NCBI GenBank assembly: GCA_015520065.1
Contig: WAQV01000018.1
Coordinates: forward strand, 1 to 7,912
DNA: 7,912 nucleotides
Direction of reading: 5' to 3'
From: Candidatus Pacearchaeota archaeon
GTDB taxonomy: Archaea > Nanobdellota > Nanobdellia > Pacearchaeales > GW2011-AR1
Positions within the stretch are counted from its first letter, which is position 1, and the number at the start of each line of letters is the position of its first letter. Shown here one piece after another: positions 1 through 6,675 of the stretch. The translations under genes were made by a program, and so were the position numbers. Below the pieces are notes generated by a model. That model did no database searches and was not told the origin of the DNA. It was given only the letters and a program-made list of their open reading frames with translations.

Positions 1-10
1 AAGCGATAAA

Positions 11-988
11 ATGAAAGTTGACTATCTTTATGCACTAGAGAATATTCTTCCAACAAAAAAATTAAGAAGGGTTATCCTAAGCATAACATTGAGATGCAAC
101 TCCAGATGCAAAACCTGCTCTATATGGAAGAAAAAGGATTGGGAAGAATTAAGCCTTGATGACATAAAAAAACTAACAAAAAAGAAATTCTTTAAAGGAA
201 TAAGATTCCTCACCCTTACAGGAGGAGAGCCTTTCTTAAGAAAAGATATAGATGAGATAGTAAGAGTGTTAAAGAAAGAAAATCCCAAACTTCATATAAC
301 CATCCTTACAAATGCGCTTCTTCCAAAAATAATTGCAGAAAAAGTCAGAAATATGCCTAAAGATGTTTTAATCACAATGTCTTTTAACGGAAAAGAAAAA
401 ACTCATGATGAAACAAGAGGTGTAAAAGGAAACTTTAAAAAACTGCTTCAAACAATTGACCTTCTTAAAAAACTCGACAGAAATATGAGCCTTATTTTTA
501 CTGTGACAAAAGAAAATTATGACCAGCTCTTATGGGCATGGAATTTCGCAAAGAAACATAATCTTAACATTTTGTTTTCTCCAGAAATGGATTATGAGAG
601 ATTAACTCCTGAAAAAGGAAGGGAACTTACAAACACTCAAAAAAAGAAAGTAATAGAACAGCTAAAAAAAATCTACTCTGAAAGAAAGAGATGGTTTTTT
701 GATTACACTTATCTGGTTTTTTTCAAAAGATTCTATGAAAGAAAGACCATTACTGATAAGTGCTATGCCGGAGTTTCTTCTATTTATATAGATTACAATG
801 GAAACGTATATCCTTGTGAAAATCTAGTTGGCATAGTGAAACCTTTTGGCAACATTAAAAAAGAAATCAATATTCCGAAAGATTACAGCAAAATTGTAAA
901 AAAATCTGGATGCTATAAAGACTGTTATCTCTTATGTGAGATGATTAGAAACATGAGAAGGCATCCTTTAAGAACTCTTCTAAAATAA
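11..988 (+). CDS. Radical SAM protein with SPASM/Twitch-like C-terminal cysteine domain
   Basis: This 325-residue protein is a radical SAM enzyme of unknown substrate. The [4Fe-4S]/SAM motif CxxxCxxC is C29-C33-C36, on the usual first strand (ITLRCNSRCKTC), and GGEP at 71-74 is the SAM-contacting motif. The C-terminus carries C251-x12-G264-x4-C269, which fits the opening half of a SPASM/Twitch auxiliary-cluster domain. C301-x3-C305-x3-C309 then completes what could be a second Fe-S cluster. The pattern lacks the full seven-cysteine SPASM set, so it is nearer the shorter Twitch form. Family members modify peptides, cofactors, lipids or sugars. The glycosyltransferase neighbours make a glycan or lipid role plausible, but this is inference. 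The start at 11 gives the expected short lead-in before the barrel. The upstream gene is cut off, so promoter and operon position are unknown. Soluble; no signal peptide or membrane segment is seen. Confidence 0.9.
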   Translation: MKVDYLYALENILPTKKLRRVILSITLRCNSRCKTCSIWKKKDWEELSLDDIKKLTKKKFFKGIRFLTLTGGEPFLRKDIDEIVRVLKKENPKLHITILTNALLPKIIAEKVRNMPKDVLITMSFNGKEKTHDETRGVKGNFKKLLQTIDLLKKLDRNMSLIFTVTKENYDQLLWAWNFAKKHNLNILFSPEMDYERLTPEKGRELTNTQKKKVIEQLKKIYSERKRWFFDYTYLVFFKRFYERKTITDKCYAGVSSIYIDYNGNVYPCENLVGIVKPFGNIKKEINIPKDYSKIVKKSGCYKDCYLLCEMIRNMRRHPLRTLLK

Positions 989-1024
989 CCTCTATCATTT
1001 TATAATAGTTACATCACCAAAAAA

Positions 1025-1034
1025 TTTATAAATA
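1025..1034 (+). promoter_or_regulatory. Archaeal TATA box for the Nudix gene (leaderless)
   Basis: TTTATAAATA, preceded by an A-rich BRE-like stretch, is centred about 25 nt before the ATG at 1054. Archaeal TATA boxes sit about 26 nt before the transcription start, so the mRNA should begin at or next to the ATG. No Shine-Dalgarno sequence lies between (AATTGAAAAATC). Prediction from sequence only. Confidence 0.7.
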
Positions 1035-1053
1035 AATCCCTAATTGAAAAATC

Positions 1054-1893
1054 ATGGTTGAGTTAAGAACAAAAAAAGATATGGATAGTTTTCTAAACAA
1101 GTTGAAAGGAAAAGAGCCTTTCATAATCCAGATTTCCAGAGATATTTATATTGATGAAAAGCACTGCAAAGATAAATTGAAAGAGATGATAAGAAGAAGA
1201 AAACTCTCGCCTGGTTCAGAGATGTTGCAGGGAATTAGAGATATTGAATACAATGGAGCTATAAAAATAGAAGAAACTCCTGTATTCTATCCTTCAAATG
1301 GAGTTATTGAGTGCTGCCCAGAATTTACAGGAGCAATGACTGGTGTTTTGGTTAATGCTTATGACCCTAAAAATAAGACCTTTCTTTTTCATATGAGAGG
1401 AAAAAGTGTTGATGAGCCATTTGGATTTCAGGCAGCTGCTGCAGGATTTGGCGTTTATAAAATGCATCCTCACAGCGTTGCAAAAAAAGAGCTTAAAGAG
1501 GAGGCTAGAATTGATGACAATATTTACTCCATAAGCGGCTCAAACGCATTGGGAATCTTTCAGTTCATGAAAGGAGAGTTTCCTCAACCTCTTTTTAATT
1601 TCGGTTTTCTTTACAATTCTGAGAAGCATCCTGCATCATCCTATCCTACACTTTATTCCTTAGAGGAAATAGCTGAATTCGAGGAAAGAATTAAGACAGG
1701 AATTAAAAATAAAAAGATAGCTCTAAGAGAAGGATACCATTTCCATATTCCTCAAGAAAGAGCTGAAAGAATTGTTGAAGAAATTTATGAAAGAGACCCT
1801 CTTCAAAAAGGAAAGAGTGGTGGATTTTTCGGACCTATTGCTGAATCTCACGAGAATTTTGTTAGATTCTTAACAGACTTAAAATATATTTAA
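1054..1893 (+). CDS. Divergent Nudix-family hydrolase-like protein
   Basis: This 279-residue protein has a recognisable but degenerate Nudix box. G131, K145-E146-L147 and E149-E150 fit the pattern GX5EX7REUXEEXGU, so the metal-binding REUXEE glutamates survive. The first Glu is Met137, and the Gly after EE is Arg152. Strands before the box (GAMTGVLVNAYD, TFLFHMRGKS, GFQAAAAGFG) fit a Nudix fold starting near residue 92. About 90 N-terminal residues form an extra region I do not recognise, and about 110 residues follow the box, so the protein is longer than simple Nudix enzymes of roughly 130-180 residues. Nudix enzymes cleave nucleoside diphosphate-X compounds; here an NDP-sugar or nucleotide cofactor is possible, but the substrate is not readable. 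It has its own promoter and ends 3 bp from the convergent GT4 gene. The fold call is moderate and the activity is uncertain. Confidence 0.65.
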   Translation: MVELRTKKDMDSFLNKLKGKEPFIIQISRDIYIDEKHCKDKLKEMIRRRKLSPGSEMLQGIRDIEYNGAIKIEETPVFYPSNGVIECCPEFTGAMTGVLVNAYDPKNKTFLFHMRGKSVDEPFGFQAAAAGFGVYKMHPHSVAKKELKEEARIDDNIYSISGSNALGIFQFMKGEFPQPLFNFGFLYNSEKHPASSYPTLYSLEEIAEFEERIKTGIKNKKIALREGYHFHIPQERAERIVEEIYERDPLQKGKSGGFFGPIAESHENFVRFLTDLKYI

Positions 1894-1896
1894 ATC

Positions 1897-3078
1897 TTAA
1901 CATTGATATTTCTTCAAAGCATCCTTAAATGCCTGAATCATTCTGTCTGAGAACTTCTCCCATGAAAGATTCTTTTTTACAAATTCGCTAGATTTTTTTG
2001 CCTGTTGGTTGTAAGTCTTTGGATTTCTGTAAACATCTAAGAGCGCTTTGCTGTAATTGCTCGTAACTGTGCCAAGAGACTCATTTTTTATAAAAGACGC
2101 TGTTTCAATTTCTTCTGAAACTATTATAGGAGTTTCAGCGCACAAACACTCAAATGGAGCCAAGACTCCTCCTTGGTCTCCAATAGGAAAGAGTCCGACA
2201 TCTGCAGCCTTATACAAATCTCTCAAATCTTCTCTTTTTAAGTTTCCAGTAAATATGACAAATCTCTCAAGCCCTTTTTCTTTGATGTAATCCTTTAACA
2301 TTTTTCCATAATTTTCATCTTCTTTTCCAGCCAGAATTAAAATTACATTTGGAATTTTATTCCTTACTTCCTCTATCGCCTTTACACTCGCAAACTGATT
2401 TTTAACACTGCAAATCATTCCAGACTGAACTACAACAAATTTATTTTTCAGATTCCATTTTTTTATTGCCTTGCTGGCATTTCCTTTGGAAAAGAAGTCA
2501 TAATTAACACCAAAATGAATCAGTCTTGGCTGCATGCCGTATCTTTTTTTTGCTCTATCCTCATTGGCAGTTTCTGCAACTGTTATTACATCTATGCTGT
2601 TTCGCACTATAATTCTGTCAACAAATCTTCTTATCAAATTTAGAAACCTAAGAAAAATTCCTGCATCCGGCTTGCTGTATAAATCAGGAGGCAGATTCAT
2701 AAACCAAACGCAGGGCTTTTTTGTTTTCCCGATTCTTGGAAATAAAACCCAGCTAGTAGGAAAATCATGAACATTGATTACATCATAATCATCTGAAATC
2801 TCTTTCAACTTTTTCTTAAAAACCTTTATAGCCTTAAGAATATCTCTAACATTCTTATATCCAGGAGGTTTTAAATCTATATCGTTCTCTGGAGTGATTA
2901 TTTTTGTATCTATAAGCGCTTTTTCAACTTCTTTCGAACTTGATAATGCCAAAATATCGTTTTTAATCCCTCTTTTAGTGAGCCAGTTTGCAAGCTCTAC
3001 AATTAACAGTTCTGCTCCCCCATAATATTTCATCTGATTGTGAATTATAAGAACACGCATAGAATTCTTTTTCGCCAT
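1897..3078 (-). CDS. GT4-type (GT-B fold) glycosyltransferase, stand-alone paralogue
   Basis: This 393-residue protein is a family 4 glycosyltransferase, expected to move a sugar from an NDP-sugar to a glycan or lipid acceptor at the cytoplasmic face. The N-terminal Rossmann domain starts at about residue 7 (RVLIIHNQ) with the acceptor-side loop YYGGAELL (18-25). The C-terminal donor domain starts near 213, with the phosphate-binding Lys226 (SVKNQ), LILAGKEDE (247-255), and GGVLAPFECLCAETPIIVS (303-321). In that last motif the second Glu of the family's EX7E is E310, while the first is Gln302. The sequence aligns without gaps to residues 243-629 of the neighbouring fused gene, about 60% identical by hand count. 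The ATG at 3078 is preferred because a TATA-like box lies about 35 nt upstream; Met7 at 3060 is an alternative that starts right at the Rossmann fold. No transmembrane segment or signal peptide is seen. Confidence 0.9.
   Translation of the reverse strand: MAKKNSMRVLIIHNQMKYYGGAELLIVELANWLTKRGIKNDILALSSSKEVEKALIDTKIITPENDIDLKPPGYKNVRDILKAIKVFKKKLKEISDDYDVINVHDFPTSWVLFPRIGKTKKPCVWFMNLPPDLYSKPDAGIFLRFLNLIRRFVDRIIVRNSIDVITVAETANEDRAKKRYGMQPRLIHFGVNYDFFSKGNASKAIKKWNLKNKFVVVQSGMICSVKNQFASVKAIEEVRNKIPNVILILAGKEDENYGKMLKDYIKEKGLERFVIFTGNLKREDLRDLYKAADVGLFPIGDQGGVLAPFECLCAETPIIVSEEIETASFIKNESLGTVTSNYSKALLDVYRNPKTYNQQAKKSSEFVKKNLSWEKFSDRMIQAFKDALKKYQC
2420..2512. repeat. 93-bp identical tract, copy A (inside stand-alone GT4)
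   Basis: These 93 bases match 3675-3767 base for base in the same orientation. They encode residues 190-219 of the GT4 protein, from GVNYDFFSKG through VVVQS, spanning the linker and first strand of the donor domain. Flanking sequence of the two genes differs at many synonymous and non-synonymous sites, so this is an internal patch of identity rather than a separate element. Confidence 0.9.
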
Positions 3079-3107
3079 TTTTACTCTAATGCCTAGATGC
3101 CTAATTC

Positions 3108-3119
3108 AATTTAAATAAT
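3108..3119 (-). promoter_or_regulatory. Probable TATA box for the stand-alone GT4 gene
   Basis: Read on the minus strand, ATTATTTAAATT is centred about 35 nt before the ATG at 3078, which would give a 5' leader of roughly 9 nt. It lies in the 73-bp gap after the fused gene, so the GT4 gene may have its own promoter in addition to read-through. No Shine-Dalgarno sequence precedes the ATG. Two copies of TAGGCAT, 8 bp apart, lie between this box and the start. Confidence 0.5.
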
Positions 3120-3151
3120 TTTCTCATCTTTTAGCAAATCTCTGCCAAATA

Positions 3152-5041
3152 TTATCTCTTGTATTTCCTCCAAGCATCTTTAAATGCTTTAATCATTTTG
3201 TCTGCAAACACATTCCAGCCAAGATTTTTTCTTATAAATTCTGCAGCTCTCTCTGCTTGTTTTTTATATTTTTTCTTGTTTTTGTAAATATCATACAGGG
3301 CATCAGCATAATTATCAGTAACGATTCCTAAATTAAACTCTTTAATAATTGAAGAAGCCCCCATTTCATTAGAAACAACTATAGGGTTTTTGCTGCACAA
3401 AAGCTCAAAAGGAGCAAGCCATCCACCCTGTTGGCCAACAGGAAAAATCCCTGCATTGCATGCGGCATACAAGTCTCTCAGTTCATCTCTGGTTAAATTT
3501 CCTGTAAATAAAACGTGCTTCTCAAGCTTATTTTCCTTAATATAGCTTTCAAGTTTCTTCTTGTAGTTTTCATCAGCTTTTCCTGCAAGAACAAGCAGAA
3601 CATTAGGAATTTTTGATTTCAGTTTGTTTATTGTTTTTATGCTTGCAAGCTGGTTTTTAAATTCTGTAAGCATCCCAGACTGAACTACAACAAATTTATT
3701 TTTCAGATTCCATTTTTTTATTGCCTTGCTGGCATTTCCTTTGGAAAAGAAGTCATAATTAACACCATAATAAACAACTCTTGCATTTTTCTTGTATCTT
3801 ATCTTTGCCCTTTCCTTGTTAAACTCGTCTGTAACGCAGATGATATCTACAGAACTCTTTACAATCTCCCTGTCAAGATAATTTCTCAGTTTGTTCAAAA
3901 GCCTTAAAAACATTCCAGCATGAGGTCTGCTCCATAAATTAGGAATCTCTTTTAACATCCATACGCAAGGTTTTTTTGTTTTCCCTACTCTCGGCCATAA
4001 ACTCCAGGTTACAGGAAAACTGTGAAAATTAATAATATCATAGTTTTTTGCAAGCTTTCTGATTTCTTTTCTATACAATTTAATAAATTTCAAGATATCA
4101 TTCATTGATTTAAATCCTGGCGGGCTTAAATGTATATGATGCTTAGGAGTGATTATCTGAGTGTTTATTAGCATGCTTTCAGCATCTTTTGATTTTGATA
4201 AAGCTAAAATATCATTTTTAATTCCTCTTTTAGTCAGCCAGTTTGCCAGCTCTATAATCAAAAGTTCTGCTCCTCCAATATAACTCATCTGTGTATGAAC
4301 TATTAGGACTCTTGGATTGTTTTTTCTTATCATTTCTTCTGCAAGAAGCAAATCTTCTGGAGTATTAACATTTACATAATTGTCAGTTATCTTGAACAAC
4401 TTTACATTCTTTCCATCATCAATAGCGCACTGAATCATATCCACAAGCTCTTTTTCATTACGATTCATATTTATAGGAGTCTTTTCAATATAATCAAGCA
4501 TCTCATTTTTTAGAATGCAGTGTCCCGTTCCTTTAATATTATTAATCGGAAATCTCGGCTTTTCTATAAGTCTAAAAATTCTCCCAAGTTCATTAACCAT
4601 TACAGAATAAGTTTTTCTTATGCTTGTTTTATCTTCCTCAAAAGTAACTCCACATACAGCAAACAGGTCTTCTTTTTTAAATTTCTCAAGCATCTCCTTA
4701 ATACGAGCATCAACCAACACCTCATCTCCTAACATCAATATAAAGTCCGACTTACCTATTAATGGCCTAGCACACTCAATTGCATGCACAAGTCCTTTTT
4801 GTTGTTTTTGGATCGCATATTTTACAGGAATCCCTCTGTATTCATCTCCGACATAATTCATTATATCTTCTTTTTTATAGCCCACTACAATTATAATCTC
4901 ATTGACTCCTGCCTCAACAGCCCTGTCTAGGTTATACTCTATGAGAGGTTTTTCAAACAGCTTTATCATGCTTTTATTTTTGTCTTTTGTAAACTCGTTC
5001 AGCCTGTTTCCTCTTCCTCCTGCAAGAATTAATGCCTTCAT
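3152..5041 (-). CDS. Fused sugar nucleotidyltransferase / GT4 glycosyltransferase
   Basis: This 629-residue protein has two enzymes in one chain. Residues 1 to about 238 are a sugar-phosphate nucleotidyltransferase (GlmU-N/RfbA/GalU-like fold): LAGGRGNRL (6-14) binds the NTP, Lys23 stands at the signature PKxL lysine, KPLIEYNL is at 31-38, LGDEV (104-108) carries the metal-binding Asp106, and the family EKP motif is at 160-162. There is no left-handed beta-helix after it. Residues 243-629 are a GT-B family 4 transferase: GGAELLI (256-262), donor-site Lys462, LVLAGKADE (483-491) and QQGGWLAPFE (537-546). Only about four residues link the halves. The natural reading is that the first half makes an NDP-sugar from a sugar-1-phosphate and the second transfers it; the sugar and acceptor are unknown. 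The ATG at 5041 begins exactly at the nucleotide-binding strand and has a TATA-like box upstream. The gene lies 73 bp upstream of its GT4 paralogue on the same strand. Confidence 0.9.
   Translation of the reverse strand: MKALILAGGRGNRLNEFTKDKNKSMIKLFEKPLIEYNLDRAVEAGVNEIIIVVGYKKEDIMNYVGDEYRGIPVKYAIQKQQKGLVHAIECARPLIGKSDFILMLGDEVLVDARIKEMLEKFKKEDLFAVCGVTFEEDKTSIRKTYSVMVNELGRIFRLIEKPRFPINNIKGTGHCILKNEMLDYIEKTPINMNRNEKELVDMIQCAIDDGKNVKLFKITDNYVNVNTPEDLLLAEEMIRKNNPRVLIVHTQMSYIGGAELLIIELANWLTKRGIKNDILALSKSKDAESMLINTQIITPKHHIHLSPPGFKSMNDILKFIKLYRKEIRKLAKNYDIINFHSFPVTWSLWPRVGKTKKPCVWMLKEIPNLWSRPHAGMFLRLLNKLRNYLDREIVKSSVDIICVTDEFNKERAKIRYKKNARVVYYGVNYDFFSKGNASKAIKKWNLKNKFVVVQSGMLTEFKNQLASIKTINKLKSKIPNVLLVLAGKADENYKKKLESYIKENKLEKHVLFTGNLTRDELRDLYAACNAGIFPVGQQGGWLAPFELLCSKNPIVVSNEMGASSIIKEFNLGIVTDNYADALYDIYKNKKKYKKQAERAAEFIRKNLGWNVFADKMIKAFKDAWRKYKR
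3675..3767. repeat. 93-bp identical tract, copy B (inside fused NTase-GT4)
   Basis: This is the partner of 2420-2512, identical over 93 bases in the same orientation. It encodes residues 426-455 of the fused protein. Mismatches resume immediately on both sides (T/C before, A/T after), and the rest of the paired genes show ordinary divergence. Confidence 0.9.
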
Positions 5042-5065
5042 TTTAATAATAACTCTAAAGTGACT

Positions 5066-5077
5066 ACTATTTAAAGT
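5066..5077 (-). promoter_or_regulatory. Probable TATA box for the NTase-GT4 gene
   Basis: On the minus strand ACTTTAAATAGT is centred about 30 nt before the ATG at 5041, predicting a leader of only a few nucleotides. It shares the 94-bp divergent gap 5042-5135 with the promoter of the B12-radical SAM gene, and the two boxes are about 37 bp apart. No Shine-Dalgarno sequence is visible. Confidence 0.5.
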
Positions 5078-5102
5078 TATCTATACTATATTGAACCATA
5101 GT

Positions 5103-5114
5103 AAATATTAAAAA
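5103..5114 (+). promoter_or_regulatory. Probable TATA box for the B12-radical SAM gene (leaderless)
   Basis: AAATATTAAAAA is centred about 27 nt before the ATG at 5136, the spacing expected for a leaderless archaeal transcript. The bases just before the ATG (TTTTGTGGAAATTTC) hold no good Shine-Dalgarno site. The match to a TATA consensus is weaker than at 1025 or 7433. Confidence 0.5.
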
Positions 5115-5135
5115 CAGCCCTTTTGTGGAAATTTC

Positions 5136-6671
5136 ATGAAAATAACACTAATATCAACATCAACTTACCCTTCAGACCAAGGAATAAGAACTATTTCTAG
5201 TGTTCTGAAAAAAGCAGGTCATGATGTGAGAATAATATTCATGTCCCTTAGTGAAGACTATTCAAGAAATTACACTAAGTCAGAACTATTGCAGCTGTTA
5301 AAATTTTGCAAAGACAGCAGTTTAATAGGAATAAATGCTTATGCCTCAACAGCCCACAGGGCAGCAAGAATAATAAATTTCCTTAAAAAACATCTTGATA
5401 TTCCAATTGTCTATGGAGGAGTTCATGCAACTATCTCTCCTGAAGATTGCATAAAGCATTCAGATATCGTATGTGTAGGAGAAGGAGAAGAAACTGTTGT
5501 TGAGTTGGCTGATGCTATAGAGAAAGGAAAAAAGATAGACAAAATAAAAAATCTCTGGGTTAGGAAGAATGACAAAATAATAAAAAATCCTGTCAGAAAT
5601 CTTATTGACGAGCTTGATAAGCTTCCTTTTCCTGACTATGAGATTGAAACTCATTATATTCTTGATAATGGAAAGATAAGAAAATTCCTCGAAGATGACC
5701 TTGACGGCCAAATTTTCTTTCTTACAGGAAGAGGCTGCCCTTATGGTTGCGACTACTGCAGCAACAGCCTTTTCAATGAGCTTTACAAAGGAAAAAGAAA
5801 AAAAGTCTTAAGATGGCACTCTCCTGAATATATCATAAACGGAATACTTTTTCTTAAGAAAAAATTTCCTTCTCTTGGATATTTTGATATAAGAGATGAT
5901 ACTTTCTCATTAAGACCTTTGGAAGACATAAAAAAATTCTGCAAGCTCTATAAAGAAAAAGTGAAAATGAGATTCAAGTGCCTTGCAGACCCTCACACAG
6001 TTTCTGATGAGAAGATAAAACTTTTGGTTGATGCTGGATGCACAGACATAATTGTAGGAATTCAGGGAAGTGAGAAAACAAATTTCAAAGTGTTTAGAAG
6101 ATTTCAAAAAGATGAAGATGTTTTAAGAACAGCTAAAATCTTAAACAAGTATAAGGACAGGCTTTCAGTAATGTATGACGTCATAACATGCAATCCTTAT
6201 GAATCTCCTGAGAATATTCTTGATTTGATATCTTTACTTCAGAAAATTCCAAAACCTTACTTTCTGTCAGTCAATAATCTTGTCTTTTTCCCAGGAACTC
6301 AGCTGTACAACCGTGCCAGGGCTGACGGAACAATAAAAAAAGAATCAGACGCTGCATACCAGCTCAACTACTGGGACAGAGCAAAACACATTAAGCTGAA
6401 AAAGAAAAACGAGTATTTAGTTTTAATCTTAAATCTAATGAGGGGTTCAGTAACTAATAGCAGGTTCGGGATTATGCCGAATTTTCTGCTAAAATGGATG
6501 TTAGAGCCAAAAAGAGTCAGAAGAAATTTAAAACATAAGGAAATTACATATATTATTTTGTTCTTTGTAGAGATTTACGATTTAATACGAGAGAAAATCC
6601 TGAAACCTGCTTACAGAAGCCTGCCAGTGTCATTCAAAGTATGGTATGACAGAGTCAGATACAGAGCTTAA
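5136..6671 (+). CDS. B12-binding-domain radical SAM enzyme (class B type)
   Basis: This 511-residue protein has the BchE-like layout of an N-terminal cobalamin-binding Rossmann domain followed by a radical SAM barrel. Residues 1 to about 130 include the GH.V step (28-31), VYGGVHATISPED (92-104) and CVGEGEET (113-120), all typical of this family. The barrel begins near 193, and GRGCPYGCDYCSN supplies the cluster ligands C201, C205 and C208. Further motifs are DIRDDTF (251-257) and GIQGSE (308-313). The canonical DxHxxG cobalamin ligand motif is not visible, as is common for radical SAM members of this fold. About 85 C-terminal residues are basic with one hydrophobic run (471-479), perhaps for substrate or membrane contact. 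Family members methylate unreactive carbons or rearrange rings in lipids, cofactors and antibiotics; the substrate here is unknown. The gene diverges from the NTase-GT4 gene and ends 4 bp from the convergent QueC gene. Confidence 0.9.
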   Translation: MKITLISTSTYPSDQGIRTISSVLKKAGHDVRIIFMSLSEDYSRNYTKSELLQLLKFCKDSSLIGINAYASTAHRAARIINFLKKHLDIPIVYGGVHATISPEDCIKHSDIVCVGEGEETVVELADAIEKGKKIDKIKNLWVRKNDKIIKNPVRNLIDELDKLPFPDYEIETHYILDNGKIRKFLEDDLDGQIFFLTGRGCPYGCDYCSNSLFNELYKGKRKKVLRWHSPEYIINGILFLKKKFPSLGYFDIRDDTFSLRPLEDIKKFCKLYKEKVKMRFKCLADPHTVSDEKIKLLVDAGCTDIIVGIQGSEKTNFKVFRRFQKDEDVLRTAKILNKYKDRLSVMYDVITCNPYESPENILDLISLLQKIPKPYFLSVNNLVFFPGTQLYNRARADGTIKKESDAAYQLNYWDRAKHIKLKKKNEYLVLILNLMRGSVTNSRFGIMPNFLLKWMLEPKRVRRNLKHKEITYIILFFVEIYDLIREKILKPAYRSLPVSFKVWYDRVRYRA

Positions 6672-6675
6672 AGAG

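Noticed and set aside
1..9. Possible end of an upstream gene (AAG CGA TAA), one base before the ATG at 11, echoing the TAA-A-ATG junction at 7663-7669.
   Set aside because: Only two codons would be visible, and another frame would give an ATGA overlap instead, so the upstream frame cannot be decided.
28..288. Minus-strand open frame opposite the first radical SAM gene.
   Set aside because: It is antisense to the CxxxCxxC and GGEP region and has no supporting signal.
2057..2770. Plus-strand open frames (2057-2290 and 2534-2770) opposite the stand-alone GT4.
   Set aside because: They lie wholly inside a clearly homologous GT4 coding sequence on the other strand, and their products show no recognisable motif or promoter.
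3079..3151. Idea that the stand-alone GT4 is a broken-off tail of the fused gene or a frameshifted part of one long protein.
   Set aside because: The two GT4 sequences are both complete and aligned end to end, each with its own start and stop, so they are tandem paralogues rather than fragments.
4520..4856. Two overlapping plus-strand open frames opposite the nucleotidyltransferase half.
   Set aside because: They are antisense to conserved NTase motifs, have Ser/Asn/Phe-rich low-complexity products and no start signals.
5460..6107. Minus-strand open frames opposite the B12-radical SAM gene.
   Set aside because: They cover the cobalamin-domain and barrel motifs of the sense gene; their products are Phe/Ser/Tyr-rich, as expected of antisense reading of Lys/Glu-rich genes.
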